Positions 6,310 to 14,976 of a stretch of DNA of 48,812 bases are shown one piece after another. Source of the DNA: an uncultured Prevotella sp. (GTDB lineage: Bacteria; Bacteroidota; Bacteroidia; Bacteroidales; Bacteroidaceae); contig CAKZVT010000028.1 in NCBI GenBank assembly GCA_937922435.1, positions 1-48,812 of the forward strand, in the 5' to 3' direction. Position numbers and translations under genes: made by a program. Position 1 is the stretch's first letter. Every line of letters begins with the position of its first letter. Under the pieces are notes generated by a model. It made no database searches. It saw nothing but the letters and a program-made list of their open reading frames with translations, and was not told the DNA's origin.

Positions 6310-9192
6310 TTACTTCACGGCCAACTTGCTGGTTATCAGTCCGTTGGCAGTACGCACCTTGACAACGTAAACACCGCGGCCAAGCTGGCAGGGACAAGCC
6401 ACGTCTTGCAGTCCGCCGCAGTCGATTGAACGCACCAAAGTGCCGTCGATACCGTAAACGTCAACGCCGTAAACAGCCGCGCCGCCAGCCGAAACGGTCA
6501 GCGTGCCACCGTTGTACGATATGCCGGAGTCTCCGTTTGCAGTTTCAACCGAACCTATGCCCGAAGCATCGGAAATAGTTATCAGCTTATAACAATTGTA
6601 ATAATCACCGATAGTTCCTTCTACGCCGCCAACCTTAGCCTCAATAAGAGCAACATATCTTGCAGGGGCATAATCAGCCGTACAGTTAAACTCTATCGTT
6701 TTAGTCTCGCCTGCGCTTATCCTCTGTGTACCCATATATACAATACCACCGTCCTTTATCGTAAACTTGCGCATACGTACATATACCATACCACTGAAAT
6801 CTGTCGGGGCATACAATGTCAGAGAACATTTATACTTTTCTCCTACTTCCATCTCGTCAGGCATATCAAGAGACACGGCCTTGAGCAACAAATTTGTAGT
6901 ATTCTCGCGAACGGTCAGCATTCTGACATATTTGTCGTTATTCGGGTCTGACGTCTCCGTACCATCTTCTGTCAGATAGACAAGTTTAATCTTGTATACG
7001 CCAGGGTCAACAGGTAGTTTACTTCTAAACAATGCAGTTACTACAGTTTCTCCATTGTCTACATTAACATCGGTTTGCGCCAATAAATAAGTCTTCTCTG
7101 GATTTTTTGTGTCCTCAAGCCAACCGATAATGCCTACTTTGCCAGCGGCACCATAATTGCGCGTTGACACAGCAAGGTTGAAGATGTCACCTTGAACTAC
7201 ATCCTCGTTGTACTTAATTTCACTTTGAATGTCCTTGCTTGAACTCCATTCCACCGGTTGTGTAAGTCGCATCACGGGCTGCGTAGCCTCCGGCAACACG
7301 GTCAGCCGCGCGTCCTCGCCGCCCACCTGCTTAAACGGATAGGCTTCAAACTCTTCCTGGTAAAGCGAAATGGTGTATTCGCCTTCGGGCATGTCAGCGT
7401 CCAGGTCAACGAGCAAGTCGACCGTCTCGGTGCTCCCGTTGTAGACGTTCACTTCGTTCTCATACTCCCAATACTTCTCCGGGTTGTCTACGGAAGTAAA
7501 CCTTACCACGATGTTTGACAGGTCGAAATCCTTGGCGTCGTTGCGCAGCTGTACGGTGAACAGCGCGCTGCCGCCTGCATATATGTCGCCGTCGGCCTCC
7601 AGCTCATTGAGCAGGGTGACGTCTGGATGCGGCACTTCGTCTTCATGAAGCGTCAGCTTTCCGCCCTTGGCCGTTGCCCTGACGTATGACGGATTGCCGT
7701 TTTCATGGCGCATGAACTGCCACGGGCTTGACGGCGTTTCCCTGAAAGCTACGCGCACCTCGCAGTCGCCGTCGGCCACATCGCTGCCTACATTTGTCGT
7801 GATATCGCGCTCATAGGCGAAGACGGTGTATCTGTTGCCCGAGCCGTAGCCCTCCAACTGCGAGTCAGAAATGTCGGCAAGCACCGCCAGCACCTCGCCG
7901 TCCCTCGTCACCACGACGCTAATCTGCCCTGTAAACGGCAGCACGTCATAGTTGGTAATGTTGTCCATCAAGGTGAAATCGTCGCCATAGTCCATGCATC
8001 TGAAATTCATTCCGTACAGTGGACGCTCGAACACGGCAGGCTCGCCCGTTGGCGGCTGTATGCCGGTTATTATCTCCTGGTCGCGGTTGTAGCCGCCCGA
8101 GCCACCGCCTGCGCCGAGGTCTGACGGCGTAAGATGGTTCACAAGGAAGAAGCCGTTGCTCATGCCGTACCATCCCCAGTTGATGTGTACGTAACCCTCC
8201 GAGTCGTAGCCGTCGCACACGAAGGCGTGGCCGCCAAGGCCGTTGTCGCTCGTCGCGCCGTAATATACCGGCCTGCCCTCGTCAAGCTCGTGCCTGATGA
8301 TATCGAGCCACTCGGTGCTGCTGTAATAGTTACGCTTCCTCATGGTTGTACCGTCGTCATAGCCGAAGTACTCCCTGTACGCGTATGGCACGAGCATCGA
8401 CAACGCGCCGCTGCCTGCCTCGTTGAACTCCATCTCGACGGCAACGTCGAAGTGGTATGTCAACGTGGCCGCAGCCTCCACCTGCTCGGGCGTTGCGCCC
8501 TTGTCGGGATACTCCGCCAGCATGTTGTCCCAGTCGTAAACGGTACTGCCGAAGTCGGCCGAGAGCGTCTGTCCGCTGAACTTGTAGCTCTTAGAACCTG
8601 TGCCCTGCTTAGGCCAACACCAGTATCTCATGATTTGCGTTGCGGCCGCAACGACGCAACCCGAATAGTAATGGGTGTACCCTCCGCTTGAATAATACTC
8701 GGGACACATCTCGTTGAAGGGGTACTCCTGCCCCCAGTTGATGCCGCCGAGCAGAGGCTCTACCACCACTTCGCCGCCCTGCCGCGGCGCGGCCTGCGCC
8801 CCGTCGGCTATCGTCCCGTCGGCACAACGCTCCACGTAGAGCGCGTTCAGGCGAAGCCAAGCGGCCATGTTGTCGGGCAGGTTGTCAACGTCGATTGCGC
8901 CCTTGTCCGAATATCCGAGCACGGGGGCTGCCGCGTCGTCGCCCGACACGATGATGAAGCCGTCGCCGTTGCCGGCGTTGAATATATAATAAGGTGGCGT
9001 GTTGGCGACCGACTGGCCGAGAGCCATCAGCCTGGCACGCTGCGGCATACAAGCGAGCGGCGCAGAAACGCTGCGCCGCTTGCCCATAAACTCTGCCGCA
9101 ATCTTCTCCGCCTGCGCCTTGCTTACGGGCTTGCCGTAAACCGACAGCAGCGGCAGAAGCAACAAGATTGCAACAAATTGTAGTTTCTTCAT
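6310..9192 (-). CDS. Secreted C10-family cysteine peptidase with T9SS sorting domain
   Basis: Streptopain/interpain-like peptidase of 960 aa. A signal peptide (1-20) is followed by an inhibitory propeptide (about 21-145) with the Spi-like segment GFIIVSGDD. The catalytic domain (about 146-385) has nucleophile C179 in SGCVVAAATQIM, H322 in GGHAFVCDGYD and HINWGW (336-341). About 500 residues of Ig-like or CARDB-like beta modules follow (385-880). The last 80 residues are a T9SS sorting domain (GVYVVKVRTANG, ending LAVK), so the enzyme should reach the surface or medium. It starts 12 bp after the FN3 gene, in one operon. Likely role: host or dietary protein degradation. Confidence 0.88.
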   Translation of the reverse strand: MKKLQFVAILLLLPLLSVYGKPVSKAQAEKIAAEFMGKRRSVSAPLACMPQRARLMALGQSVANTPPYYIFNAGNGDGFIIVSGDDAAAPVLGYSDKGAIDVDNLPDNMAAWLRLNALYVERCADGTIADGAQAAPRQGGEVVVEPLLGGINWGQEYPFNEMCPEYYSSGGYTHYYSGCVVAAATQIMRYWCWPKQGTGSKSYKFSGQTLSADFGSTVYDWDNMLAEYPDKGATPEQVEAAATLTYHFDVAVEMEFNEAGSGALSMLVPYAYREYFGYDDGTTMRKRNYYSSTEWLDIIRHELDEGRPVYYGATSDNGLGGHAFVCDGYDSEGYVHINWGWYGMSNGFFLVNHLTPSDLGAGGGSGGYNRDQEIITGIQPPTGEPAVFERPLYGMNFRCMDYGDDFTLMDNITNYDVLPFTGQISVVVTRDGEVLAVLADISDSQLEGYGSGNRYTVFAYERDITTNVGSDVADGDCEVRVAFRETPSSPWQFMRHENGNPSYVRATAKGGKLTLHEDEVPHPDVTLLNELEADGDIYAGGSALFTVQLRNDAKDFDLSNIVVRFTSVDNPEKYWEYENEVNVYNGSTETVDLLVDLDADMPEGEYTISLYQEEFEAYPFKQVGGEDARLTVLPEATQPVMRLTQPVEWSSSKDIQSEIKYNEDVVQGDIFNLAVSTRNYGAAGKVGIIGWLEDTKNPEKTYLLAQTDVNVDNGETVVTALFRSKLPVDPGVYKIKLVYLTEDGTETSDPNNDKYVRMLTVRENTTNLLLKAVSLDMPDEMEVGEKYKCSLTLYAPTDFSGMVYVRMRKFTIKDGGIVYMGTQRISAGETKTIEFNCTADYAPARYVALIEAKVGGVEGTIGDYYNCYKLITISDASGIGSVETANGDSGISYNGGTLTVSAGGAAVYGVDVYGIDGTLVRSIDCGGLQDVACPCQLGRGVYVVKVRTANGLITSKLAVK

Positions 9193-9204
9193 GGTATCAA
9201 GGCT

Positions 9205-11034
9205 TTATTTTACCATAACCTTACGGCTGCTGCCGTCGGCGTTAACTATGACAAGTCCTGAAGGAGTGGCTATGCGGTTGGTGCCGGCGTGGCCTGCCAC
9301 TACGGCTACCTGCTGTCCGCTTACGGTGTAGACGCGGATTGTAGCGTCAGCGTCAAGCTCTACTACAACGCCTCCGTCAACAGCATAAACGCGCGTCTCG
9401 CCTGCCGCATCCACGCTGTTGATGCCTGTAGAAGTGATGTCTACCGTAACAGGAGCTGACGCCTCTGAAGCCAACATGTCGATTTCGCCATCAATAACGG
9501 TGCGTGCATAAGCCTTAACGGTGTACGAATAGCTTGTGTTCTCATCAATGGGAGCGTCAAACTTGCATGATGTTCCGTCGCTGACTTCCTTCTCCGCATA
9601 GACGTAAGAATAAGAGTCTCCGGCCTTGAGAGACTGCGAGATGACGAAGTTGTCAATCATAATCTTGTTCATAGTACCGCCGTATGCGACCTCGACATAC
9701 GTTTCAGCAGCACCCTTGGTGAATGTAAATGTATAATCCTTGAAGCCACTTTCTGTAGTAAGCGACTGTGTTTCCACCGGAGTTGCATTGTCACCGTTGT
9801 AGATGTTGATTGTCACCGTGCCTCCGCTCTTATAAGAGCCATAATATGTTTCGGCAAGGTTCAGCTTCAATGTAAACGCTCCACCGTTTTTGGAGAGGTC
9901 TATTTTCGGTGTTTTTACATAGCCATTCTTTTCATATGGAGCGATTCCTATGTAGCCTTCAGCCAAGCAGTAGTTCTGGCACTCCCATCCCGGCTGCCTT
10001 ACGTACATGTTGATATCGTCGGCCATATAGAATATTTCAGGGTTGTCAAGTGTACCAATCGTAACACCAGAGAAATCGTCTTCAAAGACGTTTACGTCTT
10101 CATTAGCCGTCAAAACCTTTGTACAGTTAAGCGTAACAAGATACTGCGAAGCCTTGTCTACAGCTTCCCAGTTTGCCGTAAATCCGGCTGCGGTAACGTC
10201 GGTAGCCGGCAACGCCTTTGGAGCAGGCAGCTCGCTAATTACCTCTACCACCTCTATTTCGTTGGAATAATCAGATATATTATCATCCTGAACAGCACGA
10301 ACAGTAAAATAATACGTCTTGCCTTCTGTCAAGCCTGTAACCTCATAAGACGTGCCAGTAACCTCCTTGTCTTTAAGCAGATAGTTCTTTTCGCCGTCAT
10401 ATACGTCGAGCAAATAGCCAGTGGCACCATTAACTTCAGTCCATCGTGCCGTAAACGATGTTCCATCCGCTTCTGTTGGTTGCAATGCTTCAGGGGCAAC
10501 AAAGAAAGCATCACTTGCCTCAACCTTAACATTATCAATCAACATGCCATTCGCAATCATAAAAGGTGAAAATACCACTTTTGCACCACTCCATAGAAAA
10601 GAATAATCCATTTCAAATACATGCGAGACATGATGCCAATCTCCATCTTCTAAGAAGCCTTGTACTGGTTCTGCATCTCCAGCGGCAACAATGTACATAC
10701 CCATTTCATCAACACTTCTAACATCGAACGAAACTTTAATTTTCGTTGTTGAAATGCCTGTCATTGCCTTGGTCGTAAGATTACCTTGGTCTCCAATCTT
10801 AAGCATTCCTCCGGCCTCATATACATACTTTCCACTCCAACCAGAAAGTTTTGCACTCAACGTGCTGAAATAACCGTCAGCAATGTCTTCAGTTCCAGGC
10901 TGTTCCTCCGAACCGTTTGTAAACACCGAAAAGTCTTCGTCGATGATTACTTTGACGTCGTCTTGGGCGTGGAGGCTTGTGCTACAAATACCCCCCCCGA
11001 TAACAAATGTTAACAGAAGTAATGTTTTCTTCAT
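9205..11034 (-). CDS. Secreted fibronectin type III / jelly-roll protein with T9SS sorting domain
   Basis: Exported protein of 609 aa. A signal peptide ends at HAQ (24). An adhesin-like beta-sandwich (about 30-172) precedes an FN3 domain (about 178-262). A second FN3 domain starts near 270 but is split by an inserted second jelly-roll (about 317-470) and resumes near 475-535. The C-terminus (about 545-609) is a T9SS sorting domain ending GSSRKVMVK. No catalytic motif is visible; it is likely an adhesin or carbohydrate-binding surface protein. It is the first gene of the transcript that continues into the C10 peptidase. Confidence 0.75.
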   Translation of the reverse strand: MKKTLLLLTFVIGGGICSTSLHAQDDVKVIIDEDFSVFTNGSEEQPGTEDIADGYFSTLSAKLSGWSGKYVYEAGGMLKIGDQGNLTTKAMTGISTTKIKVSFDVRSVDEMGMYIVAAGDAEPVQGFLEDGDWHHVSHVFEMDYSFLWSGAKVVFSPFMIANGMLIDNVKVEASDAFFVAPEALQPTEADGTSFTARWTEVNGATGYLLDVYDGEKNYLLKDKEVTGTSYEVTGLTEGKTYYFTVRAVQDDNISDYSNEIEVVEVISELPAPKALPATDVTAAGFTANWEAVDKASQYLVTLNCTKVLTANEDVNVFEDDFSGVTIGTLDNPEIFYMADDINMYVRQPGWECQNYCLAEGYIGIAPYEKNGYVKTPKIDLSKNGGAFTLKLNLAETYYGSYKSGGTVTINIYNGDNATPVETQSLTTESGFKDYTFTFTKGAAETYVEVAYGGTMNKIMIDNFVISQSLKAGDSYSYVYAEKEVSDGTSCKFDAPIDENTSYSYTVKAYARTVIDGEIDMLASEASAPVTVDITSTGINSVDAAGETRVYAVDGGVVVELDADATIRVYTVSGQQVAVVAGHAGTNRIATPSGLVIVNADGSSRKVMVK

Positions 11035-11119
11035 AATTGTATGTTTTTAATTGGTAAAAAATAATGTATGCATCGCCATGCAAAATACATGATTCAAGAA
11101 CGAACCATATATCACCTTG

Positions 11120-11150
11120 CAAATATAAACCGTTTTGTCGATATTACAAA
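11120..11150 (-). promoter_or_regulatory. Promoter of the FN3-C10 peptidase operon
   Basis: On the minus strand TTTG (11147-11150), a 19-bp spacer and TATATTTG (11120-11127) match both Bacteroidetes promoter elements. The start near 11113 gives a leader of about 80 nt before the ATG at 11034. Confidence 0.75.
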
Positions 11151-11404
11151 ATTATCAGTATGCAAATTCAAAAATTATGCAACAATTTTGCATTTGCTTT
11201 GTAACAGCCTTCGCCTGTACCTTATTATAATGCAGACCCATAAGCCAAAGAGCCACGGCGGCACGCTGACAGCACCACATTCCGCCGCCTTTGCAACCAC
11301 CATTGACTGTAAAACAGACGGAGTATGACGGTTGAGGTGACACCCAAAGGCGGTTCATCCGCAAACCTGTTGGATTGTTGTTGAAGGTCATTCCGTTTAT
11401 GTCA
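11151..11404. other. Gene-free stretch upstream of repeat copy A
   Basis: The gap between the FN3 gene and fabI is over 800 bp. This first part holds only short open frames with no recognisable protein and no clear RNA gene. GGTGACACCC and GGATGAA fragments near 11335-11360 resemble pieces of the nearby repeat islands. Confidence 0.4.
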
Positions 11405-11608
11405 TGCTGCAAGTCATGCTGTCGGTAATGTGTTTTGGCGGATTTGCAATCCGCCGAAAAGTACTATAAGGATTTGCAATCCGCTCAAACCACACTGCCA
11501 TGAGATAAATGCATGGGCATGTGCGGATTGCAAATCCGCAATTAGAAACCGCCGGATTGCAAATCCGGCGGAACAAATGCTTTCATTAATAGACCTTGTA
11601 TTTCATCC
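11405..11608 (-). repeat. CGGATTGCAAATCCG element, copy A
   Basis: About 204 bp carrying four palindromic blocks of the type GGCGGATTTGCAATCCGCC. It is the reverse complement of copy C (47383-47587), with near identity over its whole length. The core (11420-11577) also matches copy B (40588-40744). It has no coding capacity of its own, but one frame has no stop (it yields RICNPP-like peptides). Confidence 0.85.
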
Positions 11609-11633
11609 AAAAGATTTGCGGATGAACCCCAAG

Positions 11634-11710
11634 AGGTGGCCTTTTGCGTTGCAAAAGACCACCTTTTACCGCCTAAAAGGCCATGTTTTACAAGCTAAAA
11701 GGCGGCATAT
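11634..11710. repeat. AAAGGCC palindrome cluster, copy 2
   Basis: AGGTGGCCTTTTGC (11634-11647) pairs with 11651-11664 (one mismatch), followed by a second palindrome built on CTAAAAGG and CATGTTTTA. It lies 25 bp from CGGATTGC copy A and upstream of the fabI promoter. Confidence 0.7.
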
Positions 11711-11801
11711 TGGAAAGTATCTGACAGCCAAGCAGTTAGCCGACGCCCAACGGACGGCGGCGACGGAACGGCCGCCAACAATGCCATTTTTCACCGAAAC
11801 G

Positions 11802-11833
11802 CTTGTCCGTTTCGGCGAAATGATGTAATTTTG
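11802..11833 (+). promoter_or_regulatory. fabI promoter
   Basis: CTTG (11802-11805), 20 bp, then TAATTTTG (11826-11833). The -7 box is perfect and the -33 box differs at one base. The start near 11840 gives a leader of about 26 nt. Confidence 0.65.
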
Positions 11834-11866
11834 CACGCAGATACAAATCAAAGAATATAAAAAACG

Positions 11867-12724
11867 ATGACTCACAATTTATTGAAAGGCAAGCGCGGCA
11901 TCATCTTCGGCGCGCTCAATGAAGACTCCATAGCATGGAAAGTGGCGGTGAAAGCCGTCGAGGAAGGCGCAAGCATCACGCTTAGCAACACGGAAATGGC
12001 CCTGCGCATGGGTACGCTGGGCGAGCTTGGCGAGAAGCTCAACGCGCCAATCATTGCCGCTGACGCCACCAGCGTGGCTGACCTGGAGAAGGTGTTTTCA
12101 GAGTCGGTGCGCCTGCTCGGCGGCAAAATAGACTTCGTGCTGCACTCTATCGGCATGAGCCCCAACGTGCGCAAGCACCGCACATACGACGACCTCGACT
12201 ACAACTACCTGCAAAAGACGCTCGACATATCGGCCATTTCGTTCCACAAGATGCTGCAAGTGGCAAAGAAGCAGGACGCCATCGCCGAGTACGGCTCGGT
12301 CGTTGCGCTTACCTACGTGGCAGCACAGCGCACTTTCTTCGGCTACAACGACATGGCCGACGCAAAGAGCATGCTTGAGAGCATAGCACGCAGCTTCGGC
12401 TACATTTACGGCCGCGAAAAGAACGTGCGCATCAACACAATATCGCAGTCGCCTACCCCGACCACGGCAGGCAAGGGCATCAAGGACATGGACAACCTGA
12501 TGGACTTCGCCAACAAGATGTCGCCATTGGGCAACGCCAGTGCTGACGACTGTGCAGACTACTGCGTGATGATGTTCTCCGACTTTACGCGTAAAGTGAC
12601 GATGCAGACGCTTTACCACGATGGCGGCTTCTCGTCGATGGGCATGAGCCTGCGCGCCATGAACCAGTACGCCAAGGACCTCACTCCGTATGAGGACGAA
12701 AACGGAAAGATTATCTACGGATAA
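11867..12724 (+). CDS. fabI: Enoyl-ACP reductase FabI (NADH-dependent)
   Basis: Cytoplasmic enzyme of the last step of each fatty-acid elongation cycle, 285 aa. It is a divergent short-chain dehydrogenase with nucleotide-binding GALNEDSIAWKVA near the N-terminus. Active-site Y150 (ALTYVAAQR) plus Y160 and K167 in the FabI spacing Tyr-x6-Lys (YNDMADAK) replace the usual YxxxK. It is about 25 residues longer than E. coli FabI, with extra residues at the C-terminus. It has its own promoter and is convergent with the HAD phosphatase gene. Confidence 0.93.
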   Translation: MTHNLLKGKRGIIFGALNEDSIAWKVAVKAVEEGASITLSNTEMALRMGTLGELGEKLNAPIIAADATSVADLEKVFSESVRLLGGKIDFVLHSIGMSPNVRKHRTYDDLDYNYLQKTLDISAISFHKMLQVAKKQDAIAEYGSVVALTYVAAQRTFFGYNDMADAKSMLESIARSFGYIYGREKNVRINTISQSPTPTTAGKGIKDMDNLMDFANKMSPLGNASADDCADYCVMMFSDFTRKVTMQTLYHDGGFSSMGMSLRAMNQYAKDLTPYEDENGKIIYG

Positions 12725-12735
12725 AACGGACATAC

Positions 12736-12852
12736 GAATTAAGAATTAAGAGTTAAGAATTAAGAAAATATGCCTTGGAAACAAGCAACAAAGGTATTTT
12801 TCTTAATTCTTAACTCTTAATTCTTAATTCAAACGCTCTTAACTCTTAATTT
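12736..12852. repeat. Inverted tandem-repeat hairpin, copy 2 (TTAAGAA units)
   Basis: The left arm (12736-12766) is four TTAAGAA/TTAAGAG 7-mers; the right arm (12799-12830) is the complement, with a further half-arm to 12852 that supplies the stop codon of the HAD gene. The interior carries CAACAAAGGTA, also present inside copy 3. It lies between convergent fabI and HAD genes. Confidence 0.75.
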
Positions 12853-13558
12853 ACCTCCACGCTTGCATGAGCGCAGGCATGCTGGGGAAGATAACATTTG
12901 CCCCCTCGTCGGCCAACGCCTTGTCGGGCAGAGGACCTGTATTCACGGCGATGGTGAATATGCCTGCGGCGACGGCTGCACGCACACCGAGCGGCGCATT
13001 CTCCACTACTATTCCTTCATTGGGCTTTATTCCGGCCTTGGCAAGCCCCATGAGATACGGCTCGGGGTCGGGCTTGCCATGCTTTACGTCGAAACTTGTC
13101 ACTACAAGGTCGCGGCTTACAAGTCCAGGAAACTCATTTTCAAGCCTGTCGAGGAGGCTCTTCTGCCCGCTGCCCGTTACCACTACTATTTTCAGTCCGT
13201 CGGCCTTGATTTTCCGCATCAGCTCCTCCACGCCTTCCATCTTCTGCGCCTTGGGACACGAGCGGAACGCATCCGACTTCACTTCGTACATCTTCGCCGC
13301 TTCTTCGTCGCTTATTTCCCTGCCCTGTTGGCGGCTTACAAGCAGCTTGATGGTCTCCACTCCGCGCATGCCTTCATACGTATAGGCATCCTCCGGAGCC
13401 ATGTCTATGCCGAACCTGGCCATCGACTCGTGCCAGCTGCGTGCGTGGAAGGGCATGCTGTCATACAGTACGCCGTCCATGTCAAAAAGCACGGCTTTGG
13501 GCGTAAACGCCTCAAAGCCGTGCTTTTCAAGATATTTCCTTATTTCAGTGTCAAACAT
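12851..13558 (-). CDS. HAD-superfamily phosphatase / beta-phosphoglucomutase-like
   Basis: Cytoplasmic HAD hydrolase of 235 aa, subfamily with an alpha-helical cap. Motif I is FDMDGVLYDS (nucleophile D26, D28), motif II is the TGS of VVVTGSG, motif III K is in VKHGKPDP and motif IV is VVENAPLGV. The family includes beta-phosphoglucomutases and sugar-phosphate phosphatases; the substrate cannot be fixed. It follows pgi by 37 bp in the lysS-gpsA-pgi cluster. Its stop codon lies inside a repeat hairpin. Confidence 0.82.
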   Translation of the reverse strand: MFDTEIRKYLEKHGFEAFTPKAVLFDMDGVLYDSMPFHARSWHESMARFGIDMAPEDAYTYEGMRGVETIKLLVSRQQGREISDEEAAKMYEVKSDAFRSCPKAQKMEGVEELMRKIKADGLKIVVVTGSGQKSLLDRLENEFPGLVSRDLVVTSFDVKHGKPDPEPYLMGLAKAGIKPNEGIVVENAPLGVRAAVAAGIFTIAVNTGPLPDKALADEGANVIFPSMPALMQAWR

Positions 13559-13595
13559 TCACTTTTGGAATAAAAATCTTTTACCTCGCCGTTAT

Positions 13596-14954
13596 TTATT
13601 TCTCGTTGGCCAGCCTTTCCTTGATTGCCTTGCTCTCGGCCTCGTATCCGGGTTTGTCGAGCAGTGCAAACATGTTCTTCTTGTATGCTTCCACACCCGG
13701 CTGGTTGAACGGATTGACACCAAGTATGTTTCCGCTGATGCCGCATGCAATCTCAAAGAAATAGATGAGCTGGCCGATGTAATACTCATTGAGTACGGGA
13801 ACGCTGACGCGGATGTTGGGTACGCCGCCGTCAACATGGGCAAGGCGTGTGCCGAGTTCAGCCATCTTGTTAACCTCGTCGACGCGCTTGCCAGCAAGGA
13901 AGTTCAGTCCGTCAAGGTTCTCCTCGTCGTTCGGGAAGAGCAGTTTGCGGTTAGGCTCCTCAACGCTGATTACCGTCTCGTAGATGGTGCGCTCACCCTG
14001 CTGAATCCACTGGCCCATAGAGTGAAGGTCGGTAGTGAAGTCGCACGACGCAGGGAATATGCCCTTGTTGTCCTTGCCTTCGCTCTCGCCGTACAGTTGC
14101 TTCCACCATTCGCTCATGAAATGCAGCTTCGGCTGGTAGTTAACCATGATTTCTATTTTCTTTCCGGCCTGCTCGTACAGTCCGTTGCGCACCGCAGCGT
14201 AGACTGCCGCAGGGTTTTCCTCGTAAGGAACGTCCATTCCGCACGCCTTCTCCATGTCCGTTGCACCGGCTACAAGCTGGCAGATGTCAAAGCCTGCGCA
14301 GGCGATGGGCAGCAGACCTACCGGCGTAAGGACAGAGAAACGGCCGCCAACGTTGTCGGGAATGACGAACGTCTTGTAGCCTTCCTTGTCGGCAGCTGCA
14401 CGCGCCGCGCCCTTCTTCGCGTCGGTAACGGCCACGATTACCTTCTTAGCCTCTTCCTTGCCGCGCTGCTCTTCGCACTGTTTCTTCAGCAGGCGGAATG
14501 TGAGTGCGGTCTCGGTTGTTGTTCCCGACTTGGATATGTTGATTACTCCGAACTTCTTGTCTTTCAGATATTCAGTCAGTTCCGACAAGTAGTCCTCGCC
14601 TATGTTGTTGCCTGCGAACAGTATTGTTGGGTTCTTCTTGTCGCCCACGAGCCATGCAAACGAATTGCCAAGAGCCTCGATAACGGCACGTGCTCCCAAG
14701 TAGCTGCCACCTATTCCGGCAACAACTATTGCCTCGCAGTTGGCGCGCAATGTATCAGCGCACGCCTGGATTTCCTGCAAGAAGTCAGGAGTGATTGACG
14801 ACGGAAGATGCAACCAGCCTAAGAAATCATTGCCGGGACAAGTTCCGTTCTCAAGAGCTTCCTGGGCAGCCTTTACCTTCGGTTCATAAGCCTTCACCGT
14901 ACCTTCAGCGAGGAACTGCATGGCTTTAGTTACGTCTAATGAGATATTTTTCAT
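13596..14954 (-). CDS. pgi: Glucose-6-phosphate isomerase
   Basis: Glycolysis/gluconeogenesis enzyme interconverting glucose-6-phosphate and fructose-6-phosphate, 452 aa, the short bacterial form. It has GIGGSYLGARAVIEAL, the phosphate-binding SKSGTTTET segment, active-site GESEGKDNKG and the C-terminal PFNQPGVEAYKKN. It begins 22 bp after gpsA and is co-directional with lysS and gpsA, so it is likely co-transcribed. Confidence 0.95.
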   Translation of the reverse strand: MKNISLDVTKAMQFLAEGTVKAYEPKVKAAQEALENGTCPGNDFLGWLHLPSSITPDFLQEIQACADTLRANCEAIVVAGIGGSYLGARAVIEALGNSFAWLVGDKKNPTILFAGNNIGEDYLSELTEYLKDKKFGVINISKSGTTTETALTFRLLKKQCEEQRGKEEAKKVIVAVTDAKKGAARAAADKEGYKTFVIPDNVGGRFSVLTPVGLLPIACAGFDICQLVAGATDMEKACGMDVPYEENPAAVYAAVRNGLYEQAGKKIEIMVNYQPKLHFMSEWWKQLYGESEGKDNKGIFPASCDFTTDLHSMGQWIQQGERTIYETVISVEEPNRKLLFPNDEENLDGLNFLAGKRVDEVNKMAELGTRLAHVDGGVPNIRVSVPVLNEYYIGQLIYFFEIACGISGNILGVNPFNQPGVEAYKKNMFALLDKPGYEAESKAIKERLANEK

Positions 14955-14976
14955 TTGTTTGTTGGTATTATGATTC

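Noticed and set aside
11420..11577. CRISPR-like array from the repeated GGATTTGCAATCC blocks
   Set aside because: Blocks alternate in orientation, spacers are of unequal length and shared between copies, and there are no cas genes.
11430..11828. 132-aa plus-strand frame across repeat copy A and an AAAGGCC cluster
   Set aside because: It translates the repeats (RICNPP, RIANPAEQ) and overlaps the fabI promoter. No protein-like features.
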